From Pseudoalteromonas sp. G4 (lineage in GTDB: Bacteria; Pseudomonadota; Gammaproteobacteria; Enterobacterales; Alteromonadaceae), in contig NZ_JAPEHW010000018.1 in NCBI RefSeq assembly GCF_028875915.1, positions 1 to 58,801 on the forward strand: a DNA stretch of 58,801 nucleotides. The letters run 5' to 3'. Under the pieces are notes generated by a model. The model did not search any database. It saw only the letters and a list, made by a program, of their open reading frames with translations, and had not been told where the DNA came from. Positions within the stretch are counted from its first letter, which is position 1, and each line of letters begins with the position of its first letter. Made by a program: the position numbers and the translations under genes. Positions 48,312-57,141 of this stretch are shown here, piece by piece.

Positions 48312-48359
48312 CATAACGAGCGCCGCGAAAAACCAGTCCGTCAACATGCGCTTGTTATG
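48312..48359. repeat. attC-like palindrome between dinB and the coiled-coil gene
   Basis: Arms CATAACGAGCGC / GCGCTTGTTATG (48312-48323, 48348-48359), one G-T pair, 24-base loop containing CCAGTCCGTCAAC. It lies 18 bp after the stop of the gene at 48378, where an integron cassette would carry its attC. At 48 bp it is slightly short for attC. No T tract, so it is not an ordinary terminator. Confidence 0.4.
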
Positions 48360-48377
48360 AGCGAATACCATGCAGGG

Positions 48378-49826
48378 CTATACTTTAGCTTTGGACTTTA
48401 TTTTTCCTGGCTTATCGAACTCTATCTCATTTCCGGCGACATTCATTTTTAACTTGGAGGCACTTCCAAGTAATGCTGATGCCAGCTCATCCGAAGGGTG
48501 TATAACTTGTTCTAATTCTTTAGATTCATTCACAAATAGGTTTTTAGTGATACTTTCTAGTAACGCGGTTGGTATAGCTGAATCAGTTTCCTTTCTCCAC
48601 TCTAGACAGCTCTCTAAAACCCAATTCGCTCTATTTACGTCTATATAAAATTGCTGCATCTGAAACTCAGAATGAGAGTGTTCTTCTGCCCATCGATTTT
48701 GCCATTTGATATAGTAAAGGATCGATCCAATTAGACCGAATGAGAAAAGTGCCATCCTTATCCATATCCAATGAAGGGCTGAGCGATCGACATCTGTCGC
48801 AGATACTTTGGCCCATGTTTCAGGCTGTATACCCAGTTTCTCTTTCCCATCCACCCCGATCGCAGATACATTACGAATTGCCTCAAGCTGGAACATTGTC
48901 TCTTTGTGCACGCTCCCCGCTTCCCAGAAGGTAAAACCCAGCAACAGTCCAAATGTTATAATAAGAGCTAACATACCTATAAAAACAGGTGTTCTTTTCT
49001 TCCCTGTAGCTTCAGATACACCAAAGTTTTCAATTCTAGACTTAACATCATTAAGCATATTGTCGCGGATTTCTCGACGAACATGCGTATTATCCCGGTC
49101 ATCCAGTAGGGAAGCCCTTTGATCAAGCTCGGATTTCAGGTTTTCTAAATCTGAAAGCCTTTTCTCATGACCCTCATCCAAAGATGCCTTTTTACTATCA
49201 ACTTGCTGATTTAGCTCACTATTCCTTTCAGTATACTTTTCTTCTAATTCCCTAAGCTTCTCTAGATAGGAACTTTCTAACTCCTGACTTTTTTCCTGTG
49301 TTTTAACCAGCAAATCTGCATTTAGCTTTTCCAGCCTTGAAAGCATCGAGTTGTGTTGACTTAATAGTGCCTCATACTCAGACGGTAAATTAGAAGAAAT
49401 TAGATTTGGAGTAGATGTAGAGCAAAGCTTGCCCTGTAAATACTTAGATATTTCCAGCTTCTGCTCGGGCGTTGCATTTTGGGGAGCAGCCACGTTGTTG
49501 TTAGTATTTTGACTCTGTATATAGTCAAACACTGGTGATGGTGTTGGTAGAAGTTCGCCACGCGTGAACGTGATGGTGCTGTTTTTCAGTTGAACGATAA
49601 TCTTATTTATTAAATATGTTTCGTCTTCGGTCAATGCCTGCAAAACAGGACTAGTATAAAAGTCTTCAAATACCTGATTACGATTCACAGCAACTGAATC
49701 ATTTGTAGCTAGCTGAAAGCTAATTTGAAATATAATCTGTTCGTTTTCTTTGCACAGCTCTTCAAATACATTCAATAACCTTCTGTCAGGTTCGCGCTGC
49801 ACAAAAAAACCGGGCTGATTACTCAT
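48378..49826 (-). CDS. Uncharacterised coiled-coil membrane protein
   Basis: 482 residues. ~1-130: soluble N-terminal domain; ~150-245: strongly predicted coiled coil (rich in E, K, L, S; e.g. YLEKLRELEEKYTERNSELN); ~275-298: transmembrane helix (PVFIGMLALIITFGLLLGFTFW); ~300-350: probably extracytoplasmic loop; ~355-375: second helix (MALFSFGLIGSILYYIKW); ~380-482: cytoplasmic tail ending in basic KIKSKAKV. Both termini would be inside. No known family. Followed at 18 bp by an attC-like palindrome, so it may be an accessory gene cassette. It looks like a sensor or membrane-bound effector but no catalytic motif is visible. Confidence 0.65.
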   Translation of the reverse strand: MSNQPGFFVQREPDRRLLNVFEELCKENEQIIFQISFQLATNDSVAVNRNQVFEDFYTSPVLQALTEDETYLINKIIVQLKNSTITFTRGELLPTPSPVFDYIQSQNTNNNVAAPQNATPEQKLEISKYLQGKLCSTSTPNLISSNLPSEYEALLSQHNSMLSRLEKLNADLLVKTQEKSQELESSYLEKLRELEEKYTERNSELNQQVDSKKASLDEGHEKRLSDLENLKSELDQRASLLDDRDNTHVRREIRDNMLNDVKSRIENFGVSEATGKKRTPVFIGMLALIITFGLLLGFTFWEAGSVHKETMFQLEAIRNVSAIGVDGKEKLGIQPETWAKVSATDVDRSALHWIWIRMALFSFGLIGSILYYIKWQNRWAEEHSHSEFQMQQFYIDVNRANWVLESCLEWRKETDSAIPTALLESITKNLFVNESKELEQVIHPSDELASALLGSASKLKMNVAGNEIEFDKPGKIKSKAKV

Positions 49827-50233
49827 ACTCTTTATTCCTTTATTTATCTTTGGCTAGCCAACAATTGCCGACTCATAACAGCTTATTAGTGCACATTTCG
49901 ATTTAAGGAAGTTATTCACAACCTAAAATTTCCAGACCAATAAGTAATTTTATTTAATATTATCAGTAGATTATCAGTAGTTTTTTGCCCTAGCAATTTA
50001 TAATTTGGTTTAGATAATCGAGTCATCACTTAATCGCGCCATTAGAGGACCGTTATGAAATGTTACTCTTAAGTATTTACCCATTTAAATCAGTAGATTA
50101 AATTTTTCATTTAGATACTCGCGCCAAAAAAATTTATATAACGTGCCATGTTCATAAGCAAAAGTGGATGTTTGATTGGGTAATATGCTGTTTGAAGTTA
50201 GTTTGAACAATCACCAGTATTGTTCATTACTTC
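49827..50233. other. AT-rich gap with an 11-bp tandem repeat
   Basis: 407 bp between two same-strand genes. It contains two tandem copies of ATTATCAGTAG (49959-49980) and otherwise no recognisable gene, terminator or mobile element. Confidence 0.5.
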
Positions 50234-51115
50234 TCAGCGCTGTTTTAAAACGGGTAACACTTCAGCTATTTCACTATCTAACATATCTAGTACACTCGCG
50301 AAGCTATGCTTTGGCTGCCAACCTAACTTGTTTTGTGCCGCTGATGAGTCATATACGCGGTCTAAGCTTGTTGGTAAACGCCATCCTCTTTGCTCAAATG
50401 CTGCCGCTAATTCTGGGCACTTTTCTTTTATGACTTCACTTGCATGATTGTAAAGGTGTTCGCAGTCATTTTGATTAAATGGGGTAAACCCAGAAATAAT
50501 GAAACGATTAAATCCGTTTAATCGTTTATTTATGGCACATGCATGCGCACTTGCGACATCACGCACATCTATACCGCGAGTAAGACGATAGATTGCCATT
50601 AAGTCTGCGGGCTCTGGAAAACATCGAGACATTTGTAATACGGTAACTGGAAGATTGAAGAGCCTTGAAATTTCATTCAGCTTGTTTTCTGCAAGTATTT
50701 TACTTTTATGGTAGATAGACTTAGGTTGTGGCTTAACTTGCTCTGTAATCCAACTGGTTTCGCCTTCAGAAGATGAAGCATAACCATAAAGTGCGGTTGT
50801 ACTGGTAAAAACAAAGTGCTTAATGCCTGCTTTGATGCCAGCTAAGGCTAGCTTTTCGGTTGCATCGACATTGACAGCTAAAAACTCATCATCAGCCATT
50901 AGTCCAACATGGGGTGCATGAAGTGCTGCGGTATGAACAACAACATCCACACCTTCAAGTGCTTTAGAAATTAATTCGCCATCGCAAATATCACCGATAA
51001 CGTCTAACGTTGAGCAAGGGGTTTTATCCAAGCCTACCACATCATGATCTTTCATTAATTTGATATACATAGCACGCCCGACTCTTCCTGCAGAACCTGT
51101 TACCAATATTTTCAT
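50234..51115 (-). CDS. NAD-dependent epimerase/dehydratase (extended SDR)
   Basis: 293 residues. The Rossmann motif is TGSAGRVGRAM (residues 7-17); DICDGELISKALEGVDVVVH carries the adenine-binding Asp; the catalytic pair is in IYHKSKILAEN (Y-x-x-x-K) with the Ser/Thr in FVFTSTTALYG. The family covers nucleotide-sugar epimerases and other dehydratases; no sugar-pathway genes are nearby, so substrate is unknown. Cytoplasmic. Stands alone between the accessory region and crbR. Confidence 0.85.
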   Translation of the reverse strand: MKILVTGSAGRVGRAMYIKLMKDHDVVGLDKTPCSTLDVIGDICDGELISKALEGVDVVVHTAALHAPHVGLMADDEFLAVNVDATEKLALAGIKAGIKHFVFTSTTALYGYASSSEGETSWITEQVKPQPKSIYHKSKILAENKLNEISRLFNLPVTVLQMSRCFPEPADLMAIYRLTRGIDVRDVASAHACAINKRLNGFNRFIISGFTPFNQNDCEHLYNHASEVIKEKCPELAAAFEQRGWRLPTSLDRVYDSSAAQNKLGWQPKHSFASVLDMLDSEIAEVLPVLKQR

Positions 51116-51301
51116 TTTTGTGCCTTTTACTATGTGAAATGCGATGCAGCCATCTAAGTATTATGAGGTAAGCAGATTATAATTGTAACTGAGTGAAATT
51201 TTTCAAATTTATACTAATAAGGATTTCAACGCGTTGTAGCGTTCAATTGTGACTTTGAAAGCCGTTGCTGAGATTCCCTTCGACTTTATCAAATCAGATA
51301 A

Positions 51302-51973
51302 TCAAGCAAAGCCTTCGGCGGATTTGGTATCTACTTGGCTGAGTTGATTAAATAAAATGCCGGCTTGGGTGCGGTTGTTTAGGCCAAGTTTACGTAAAAT
51401 GGCGGATACATGTTGTTTTACAGTGGTTTCTTGCACTGACATTTCATATGCAATTTGTTTGTTTAACAGGCCATCGGCGATCATTGCCAGTACCTTGTAT
51501 TGCTGTGGCGTAAGCTTTTCTAAGTTTTGTGCAAATTCAGTTTGTTCGTTATCGATTGGGTGGGCTTCTAGGTCTAGATTTTCAGGCAGCCACGTGTCGC
51601 CATCAATCACAACTTCAATGGCTTTGCCAATATTGCTCAGCGAGGTCGATTTTGGAATGTAGGCGCAGGCACCTGCTTCCATGGCGTGGTTGATGATTTT
51701 TGCGTCTTCTGTTGCCGATACCATAATCACTAAAATATCAGGGTATTGGTTGCGAATTTGCGTGAGCCCCTGTAGGCCTTTGGCGCCAGGAATATTTAAA
51801 TCGAGGAAAATGAGTTCGGTTTCTGGGTGAGTTTCCAGCAATGAAAACAAGCTCGCTAAATCATAACACTCTTGAATATTATCTTTTTCGAGATAGTTTG
51901 CCGCCGCTTGGCTTAAAGCGCTGCGAAATAGCGGGTGATCATCTGCGATAATGGCTTTCACTTGCGTTGTCAT
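51302..51973 (-). CDS. crbR: CrbR-like LuxR-type response regulator
   Basis: 223 residues: receiver (~5-125) with acidic pair D11-D12 and phosphoacceptor D58 in ELIFLDLNIPGAKG, conserved Lys in AYIPKSTS, and a LuxR/NarL helix-turn-helix (~150-210: LTPQQYKVLAMIADGLLNKQIAYEM split). Cytoplasmic DNA-binding regulator. Size and sequence fit CrbR/ErdR, the partner of the SLC5 hybrid kinase CrbS (here at 42583). Known CrbR proteins activate acetyl-CoA synthetase and acetate permease genes. It follows the TonB receptor on the same strand by 110 bp and so probably belongs to the 3-hydroxybutyrate locus. Confidence 0.78.
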   Translation of the reverse strand: MTTQVKAIIADDHPLFRSALSQAAANYLEKDNIQECYDLASLFSLLETHPETELIFLDLNIPGAKGLQGLTQIRNQYPDILVIMVSATEDAKIINHAMEAGACAYIPKSTSLSNIGKAIEVVIDGDTWLPENLDLEAHPIDNEQTEFAQNLEKLTPQQYKVLAMIADGLLNKQIAYEMSVQETTVKQHVSAILRKLGLNNRTQAGILFNQLSQVDTKSAEGFA

Positions 51974-52083
51974 CCAATTAACTCCAATTCTTCCTGTTAT
52001 AAGGTATTCGAAATACGGTTACAAGCATTTCCCCAAAGCTGGGCCACCGCACTAAGTGTTGGTGACCCAAGGGGGAGTGTTAA

Positions 52084-54396
52084 TTAAAAGCGGTAATTAA
52101 CGGTGAGCGTAACGGTACGCGGGTCGCCGTAATAACCAATTAAGGTATTGTCACCACCTAACCCCGGCGTATATTTGCTTGTATCCGTTGGGTCTGTAGG
52201 ATCAGGGGTGACAAATTGATACCCACCAACAAGGTATTCTTCGTCGGTGAGGTTTTTACCAGTGAGTGATGCGCTCCAGTGGCCATCATTCGAGTACCAA
52301 GTAACCCCTAAATTCACTAAACCGTAGGCATCTTGCGAAAGTAGGCTGGCTTCTTCAAACAGCACGTAATCGCCGCGGTGGTAGTAGTTACCATTTACTA
52401 CAAAGTCACCAAAAGTTGATTCAATTGAATAATCAAATCCGAGGTTAAAGGTTAAATCTGGGGTATTGGCGATATCAAATTGGTCTGATTTATCAAACTC
52501 TTCGCCCGTTTCTGGGTTGGTGTCTATCACCTCAGTAAACTCTGCATCGATGTAACCAAGCGAGGCATTAAAATTAAGGTTGTCAGTGGCAACATAGGTA
52601 AATTCGGCTTCAATACCTTGTGACTCTGAGCGGCCAATATTGCCAAGGCGTTGGTTAAGATCGGCTGAGGTTTCGCCCGGTAAAATCGAAATATACTGGC
52701 GGTCTTTATGCAGTAATGAGAACAAGGTGATATTAGCACGCAGATTATTGTTCCACTCGCTTTTCATACCGAGTTCAAATGAGTCTACAATCTCTGGGTT
52801 GGCAGCGGGCTCTGCAGTTGTTGCACGCGGGTTATAAGTACCCGACTTAAATCCTTGTGCGTAACTTGCAAAAAACATCATGTCATCTGAATGTTGATAT
52901 TCCACACCAAGGCGTGGCGTAAAGCGCGACCAATCTTCGTTATCGTTAAGTACTTCTGGTACTAATTCGCCTGCTGGGCGCTCATAACCTGGGATCCAAC
53001 CTGAGTATGGGTAGACAGTGGCAAATACTAAGCCATTGTTTACGTTTGCTTCTTTTTCATCTTGGGTATAACGGGCACCAAGGGTTGCCGACCACTGCTG
53101 GTTAAAGTAGTAGCTGCCTTGAATATACGCGGCTTTACTTGATGAATTATTACAACCTGATACTTCACGGGTTAACCCCGGCAATGAAATGGCATTACCT
53201 AGTACTTCTAAAATGGCTTCAAACTGGCCGCATGATTCGCCATCATAGTAATAAAGGCCCGACACCAATTTGTAGTTTTCACCAGCGTGGTTTAGTTGTA
53301 ATTCATGGCTGGTTTGATTGTCGTCATACACAGCTGGAACATCAAAAATGCGAAGCGGTGTATTATCAAAGTCGATATTAGTTGGCGAATAGCTTTCACG
53401 CTTCGATGCAACGTATTTTACGCTAGTGGCATCTGTTAAATCCCAATTGGCAAGTAGGCTGTAGCCTTCAAGTTCTACTTTGTTCCAGGTTGGTAAACTG
53501 GTGTACGAATCGTATACGCTATTTGGCACTGGCGCATTTGTTAATAAACTTGGTAGTAAACGGTAACCGCCTTTGGCGTTTGATGTATCGTCGGTTTTAT
53601 CCCAATTTAAGCGGAAGAATAAATCTTCATTGGCATGCCATTCGAGTGTAACGCGGGCAGCTTCCACTTCTTTGTTGTAGTTTTCGGTATCTTGATTTGG
53701 TAAGTCTGATTGTAAATATTCACCAAACCCGTCACGGTTTAAGTTGGCATAACCAACACCAACATAAAGGGTGTCTTGAATAAGTGGGTATTGCCCTGTG
53801 AGTTTTACATCGCGCTGGTTATAACTTCCTACGCTTGCCGATACATTAAATGACGCATCGCCAGTCATTTCTTTAGTTACGTACTTAATGGCGCCACCTA
53901 TGGTGTTTTTGCCATACAGTGTGCCTTGCGGACCGCGTAATACTTCAACGCGTTCAACATCAAGTAAATCAAGCACGGCACCTTGCGGGCGCGCTAAATA
54001 CACATCATCAATGTAAATACCTACACCTGGCTCGTAGCCCCAAAGCGGGTCTTGCTGGCCAACACCACGAATAAACGCGGTGATGGTCGAATTTGTGCCA
54101 CGGCTACGTTGCAACGTGGTATTGGGTGAAAACTGCTGTACTTCAATCAGTTCGGCAATGCCTTTTTCGGCAAGCTCGGTTGCACCTATTGAGGTAACTG
54201 CCACTGGCACTTGTTGAAGGTTTTCGACGGTTTTACGCGCGGTTACTTGAATGCGTTCAAGCTCTGCTTTTTTCTCGCCGTTTTCCTGTTGATTTGCAAA
54301 TGTAGGGGTTGCTAATGCCAATAATACAGCGCCACTTACTGCAGACAGTGAGCGCAGGCAAGCGTGTTTGCTGCTGTTGATATTTGCCTTGGTCAT
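52084..54396 (-). CDS. TonB-dependent outer-membrane receptor (3-hydroxybutyrate locus)
   Basis: 770 residues: signal peptide ending TPTFA-NQ, TonB box-like ERIQVTARK, plug (~50-165: VPVAVTSIGATELAEKGIAE, TAFIRGVG, VEVLRGPQGTLYGKNTIGGAI) and a 22-strand barrel ending TVTLTVNYRF. The long N-terminal T-A-R-K box and RGPQGTLYG signature place it with carbon/iron-compound receptors of the CirA/FecA-like families. Its divergent position opposite the permease/esterase operon suggests it imports a 3-hydroxybutyrate ester or oligomer. Ribosome site AGGAACAAC before the ATG. Confidence 0.88.
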   Translation of the reverse strand: MTKANINSSKHACLRSLSAVSGAVLLALATPTFANQQENGEKKAELERIQVTARKTVENLQQVPVAVTSIGATELAEKGIAELIEVQQFSPNTTLQRSRGTNSTITAFIRGVGQQDPLWGYEPGVGIYIDDVYLARPQGAVLDLLDVERVEVLRGPQGTLYGKNTIGGAIKYVTKEMTGDASFNVSASVGSYNQRDVKLTGQYPLIQDTLYVGVGYANLNRDGFGEYLQSDLPNQDTENYNKEVEAARVTLEWHANEDLFFRLNWDKTDDTSNAKGGYRLLPSLLTNAPVPNSVYDSYTSLPTWNKVELEGYSLLANWDLTDATSVKYVASKRESYSPTNIDFDNTPLRIFDVPAVYDDNQTSHELQLNHAGENYKLVSGLYYYDGESCGQFEAILEVLGNAISLPGLTREVSGCNNSSSKAAYIQGSYYFNQQWSATLGARYTQDEKEANVNNGLVFATVYPYSGWIPGYERPAGELVPEVLNDNEDWSRFTPRLGVEYQHSDDMMFFASYAQGFKSGTYNPRATTAEPAANPEIVDSFELGMKSEWNNNLRANITLFSLLHKDRQYISILPGETSADLNQRLGNIGRSESQGIEAEFTYVATDNLNFNASLGYIDAEFTEVIDTNPETGEEFDKSDQFDIANTPDLTFNLGFDYSIESTFGDFVVNGNYYHRGDYVLFEEASLLSQDAYGLVNLGVTWYSNDGHWSASLTGKNLTDEEYLVGGYQFVTPDPTDPTDTSKYTPGLGGDNTLIGYYGDPRTVTLTVNYRF

Positions 54397-54654
54397 AATG
54401 TTGTTCCTATCTTTATTGTTATACGTTACATCGCACAGCCAAGTCAGTTACCAATCTAGTGGGTAATCTTAAAAATAGCTTTAGCACTATAGTACTACCC
54501 ACTGTTAATTTGTTGTTTTTAAATGATAAATCGTTCACGTATAACTATAGTGCTATTGTTTAAATCGCCACCCTTAGCCACATTGATAGTCAGCAGTAAT
54601 TTGACGCACTAGCAGCCAAGTCACCCTTGTTAGTGATTCAAATAGGAAGATTTT
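54397..54654. promoter_or_regulatory. Divergent promoter region with two inverted repeats
   Basis: 258 bp between the TonB receptor (-) and the GntP operon (+). It contains a perfect 12-bp inverted pair TAGCACTATAGT / ACTATAGTGCTA (54482-54493, 54544-54555; centres 62 bp apart) and a second 8-bp pair AGTGGGTA / TACCCACT (54458-54465, 54496-54503). The symmetric arms fit binding of a dimeric or LuxR-type regulator such as the nearby CrbR-like protein. Confidence 0.55.
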
Positions 54655-55956
54655 ATGTTAAGTATGCTTGGCCTGATTGGCGGTCTGGCGCTTTTGATTG
54701 TGTTAACGCTGCGCGGCATGAATTTATTTATTGCCGCGCCAGCATGTGCACTGATTGTGGCGCTCACCAGTAATTTGGCGATTTTTCCAAGCGCTGGCGC
54801 TGATAATTTTATTCAAGGCTATATGAATGGCTTTGCGAATTTTGTTAGTGCATGGTTTTTTATGTTTTTGCTTGGCAGTTTGTTTGGCAAATTTATGGAA
54901 GACACTGGCGCTGCCGACAGTGTCGCTCGCTATATTGTTGATAAACTCGGTATGAAACACGCGGTACTGGCAATCGTCATTGCGTGTGCCGTATTAACCT
55001 ATGGCGGTGTTAGCGTGTTTATTGTGGCGTTTTCGGTATACCCAATGGCGCTGTCGCTATTTAAAGATGCCAATTTACCGCGCCGTTTTATTCCGGCTAC
55101 GTTGGCATTTGGTTCGGTTACCTTCACCATGACATCCGCAGGTTCGCCTGAAATTCAAAACTGGATCCCCATCAAGTATTTAGGCACATCACCTTATGCT
55201 GCGTGGGAAGTGAGTTTGGTTGTAGCAATTTTTATGGCGTGTTTTGGCTACTGGTGGCTGAAAAAAATGATTGGTAAAGCAGTGGCTAATGGTGAGCAGT
55301 TTGAAGCGCGCGATGACGACCCAGAAATCCCCGAGCGTGATTATCCACACCCAGTAACTGGGCTTATTCCGTTATTAGTGGTATTGGCACTGTCCTTTAT
55401 TTTGCACGACAGCTTACAGCAGGCTGCCTTGATTGTGGCGTTGTTAGGTGGGGTATTGTCGATTGTGGTGATTAACTTTAAGCACTTTCACAATCTTGCC
55501 AAAGCCACCACTGAAGGCACTAATGGCGCACTTATTGCGATTGGTAATACCGCTGCTGTTGTGGGTTTTGGTGCGATTGCTAAATCGTCAGAAGCGTTTA
55601 CCGTGGCGGTCGATCTAATGACGCAAATTCCAGGCAATGAGCTGATTGGTGCTGCGGTAGCGGTGAGTGTGATTGCGGGGTTAACTGGCTCAGCCTCGGG
55701 CGGGCAAGCCATTGCACTGCCATTAGTAGCGCCGCATTATTTAGATGCAGGGGTTAACCCTGAGCAATTACACCGTGTGGTGTCAATTTCATCGGGTGCA
55801 CTCGATACCTTGCCACACAATGGGTATGTGGTAACCACCATTCGCGCAATTTGTAAAGAAACCCATCAAGCGGCATATTGGTCTATGGCGGCATTAAGTG
55901 CGGTGGTACCGTTACTTGGCGTTGTGTTGGCGTTGTGTTTGTTTATTTGGTTTTAA
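54655..55956 (+). CDS. GntP-family permease (probable 3-hydroxybutyrate importer)
   Basis: 433 residues, about 12-14 transmembrane helices of the GntP (gluconate:H+ symporter) family: FMEDTGAADSVARYIVDKLG, AFGSVTFTMTSAGSPEIQNW and GLTGSASGGQAIALPLVAPH, the last being the family's transport-site glycine-rich loop. Family members carry gluconate, fructuronate or 3-hydroxybutyrate; the following dehydrogenase and CoA-transferase genes argue for hydroxybutyrate. AGGAAGA precedes the ATG. First gene of a tightly packed operon (9 bp to the esterase). Confidence 0.9.
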   Translation: MLSMLGLIGGLALLIVLTLRGMNLFIAAPACALIVALTSNLAIFPSAGADNFIQGYMNGFANFVSAWFFMFLLGSLFGKFMEDTGAADSVARYIVDKLGMKHAVLAIVIACAVLTYGGVSVFIVAFSVYPMALSLFKDANLPRRFIPATLAFGSVTFTMTSAGSPEIQNWIPIKYLGTSPYAAWEVSLVVAIFMACFGYWWLKKMIGKAVANGEQFEARDDDPEIPERDYPHPVTGLIPLLVVLALSFILHDSLQQAALIVALLGGVLSIVVINFKHFHNLAKATTEGTNGALIAIGNTAAVVGFGAIAKSSEAFTVAVDLMTQIPGNELIGAAVAVSVIAGLTGSASGGQAIALPLVAPHYLDAGVNPEQLHRVVSISSGALDTLPHNGYVVTTIRAICKETHQAAYWSMAALSAVVPLLGVVLALCLFIWF

Positions 55957-55965
55957 GGGCTGATT

Positions 55966-57141
55966 ATGAAAATAATAAAAATGATTACTTTGGTGTTTTT
56001 GCTACTGTGTTTGCACGTAAATGCCGAAACGCTACTTGTTGAAAAACAAACATTTACTACACAAAACTTTAAAACCTTTGGCGGTAAAAATATTGCCGAA
56101 GTAAAGGTAGGTTTTGAAAGCTACGGCACACTTAATGCCGAAAAAGACAATGCTATTTTAATTACCCATTTCTTTTCGGGTAATTCCCACGCTGCAGGCA
56201 AATACGCTGAAAGCGATGTGCTACCAGGTTATTGGGATGCGATTATTGGCCCCGGCAAAACCATTGATACCAATAAATATTTTGTCATTAGTGTGGATTC
56301 ACTCGCGAATGCCAATGTAAATGATGGTCGCACCATTACTACAGGTCCTGCTTCAATTAATCCTGCCACAAACAAACCGTATGGCCTTGATTTTCCGGTG
56401 GTGACCATTCGCGATTTTGTTAACGTGCAAAAGTTAGTGCTTGAGAGTTTAGGCATACAAAAACTGCATGCGGTGATGGGCGCATCAATGGGGTCGTTTC
56501 AAGCGCTTGAATGGGCGGTAACTTACCCAAATTGGGTTGGCAAATTAGTTCATGTGATTGGCGCTGGCCAAATGGATGCGTGGAGTGTATCGGCGCTAGA
56601 GCATTGGGCATTGCCAATTCGTTTAGATAAAAACTGGAATAACGGTGATTACTACGGTAAACGTGCGCCTATCGACGGGTTAACTGCCACTATGCTCAAC
56701 ATCACCCAAGATGCGATGCACCCGAATATGTTTGCGCTGAGCTTCCCTAATTTTAAAGTGATGGATAAAGGCGCACTTAACGATATTCGTACTCAACCTG
56801 AGGTAGTACAAACCCTGTTAAGCCGCGCCAAACTTCGCGCTAAAACGCAAGATGCCAACCATGTACTTTATTTAGTGCGCGCATCGCAGCTGTTTGTAGC
56901 AGGCCATCAAGATGACTACTTAACAAGCCTTAGCAAAATTAGCGCACCGAGTTTAATTATTCCTGCCAGCAAAGATTTACTGCTGCGCCCAGAGATGGGT
57001 CGTAATCTTAATAGCGCATTAAAAGCGCAAGGAAAACAAACCGATATGGTAGAGCTCACCGGCGATTGGGGTCATTTAGAAGGGCTATTTGCAATCTCTT
57101 CACAAAAAGAACGTATTCAAGCGTTTTTGGAGGCCAAATAA
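55966..57141 (+). CDS. Exported MetX-like alpha/beta hydrolase (putative esterase)
   Basis: 391 residues, alpha/beta-hydrolase fold of the homoserine O-acetyltransferase (MetX) family, but with a signal peptide (MKIIKMITLVFLLLCLHVNA), so periplasmic or secreted, which is incompatible with methionine synthesis. Nucleophile Ser in GASMGSFQALEW; Asp in PASKDLLLRPEM; His in GDWGHLEGLF. FESYGTLNAEKDNAIL and NYDGRT-like VNDGRTITTGPASINP are MetX landmarks. In this operon the likely job is to cleave 3-hydroxybutyrate esters before uptake. Its stop overlaps the next start by one base (TAATG). Confidence 0.82.
   Translation: MKIIKMITLVFLLLCLHVNAETLLVEKQTFTTQNFKTFGGKNIAEVKVGFESYGTLNAEKDNAILITHFFSGNSHAAGKYAESDVLPGYWDAIIGPGKTIDTNKYFVISVDSLANANVNDGRTITTGPASINPATNKPYGLDFPVVTIRDFVNVQKLVLESLGIQKLHAVMGASMGSFQALEWAVTYPNWVGKLVHVIGAGQMDAWSVSALEHWALPIRLDKNWNNGDYYGKRAPIDGLTATMLNITQDAMHPNMFALSFPNFKVMDKGALNDIRTQPEVVQTLLSRAKLRAKTQDANHVLYLVRASQLFVAGHQDDYLTSLSKISAPSLIIPASKDLLLRPEMGRNLNSALKAQGKQTDMVELTGDWGHLEGLFAISSQKERIQAFLEAK

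Noticed and set aside
48167..51974. Defence island
   Set aside because: The coiled-coil membrane protein, DinB and an SDR enzyme together show no nuclease, toxin, methylase or NADase signature; only the accessory nature is supported.
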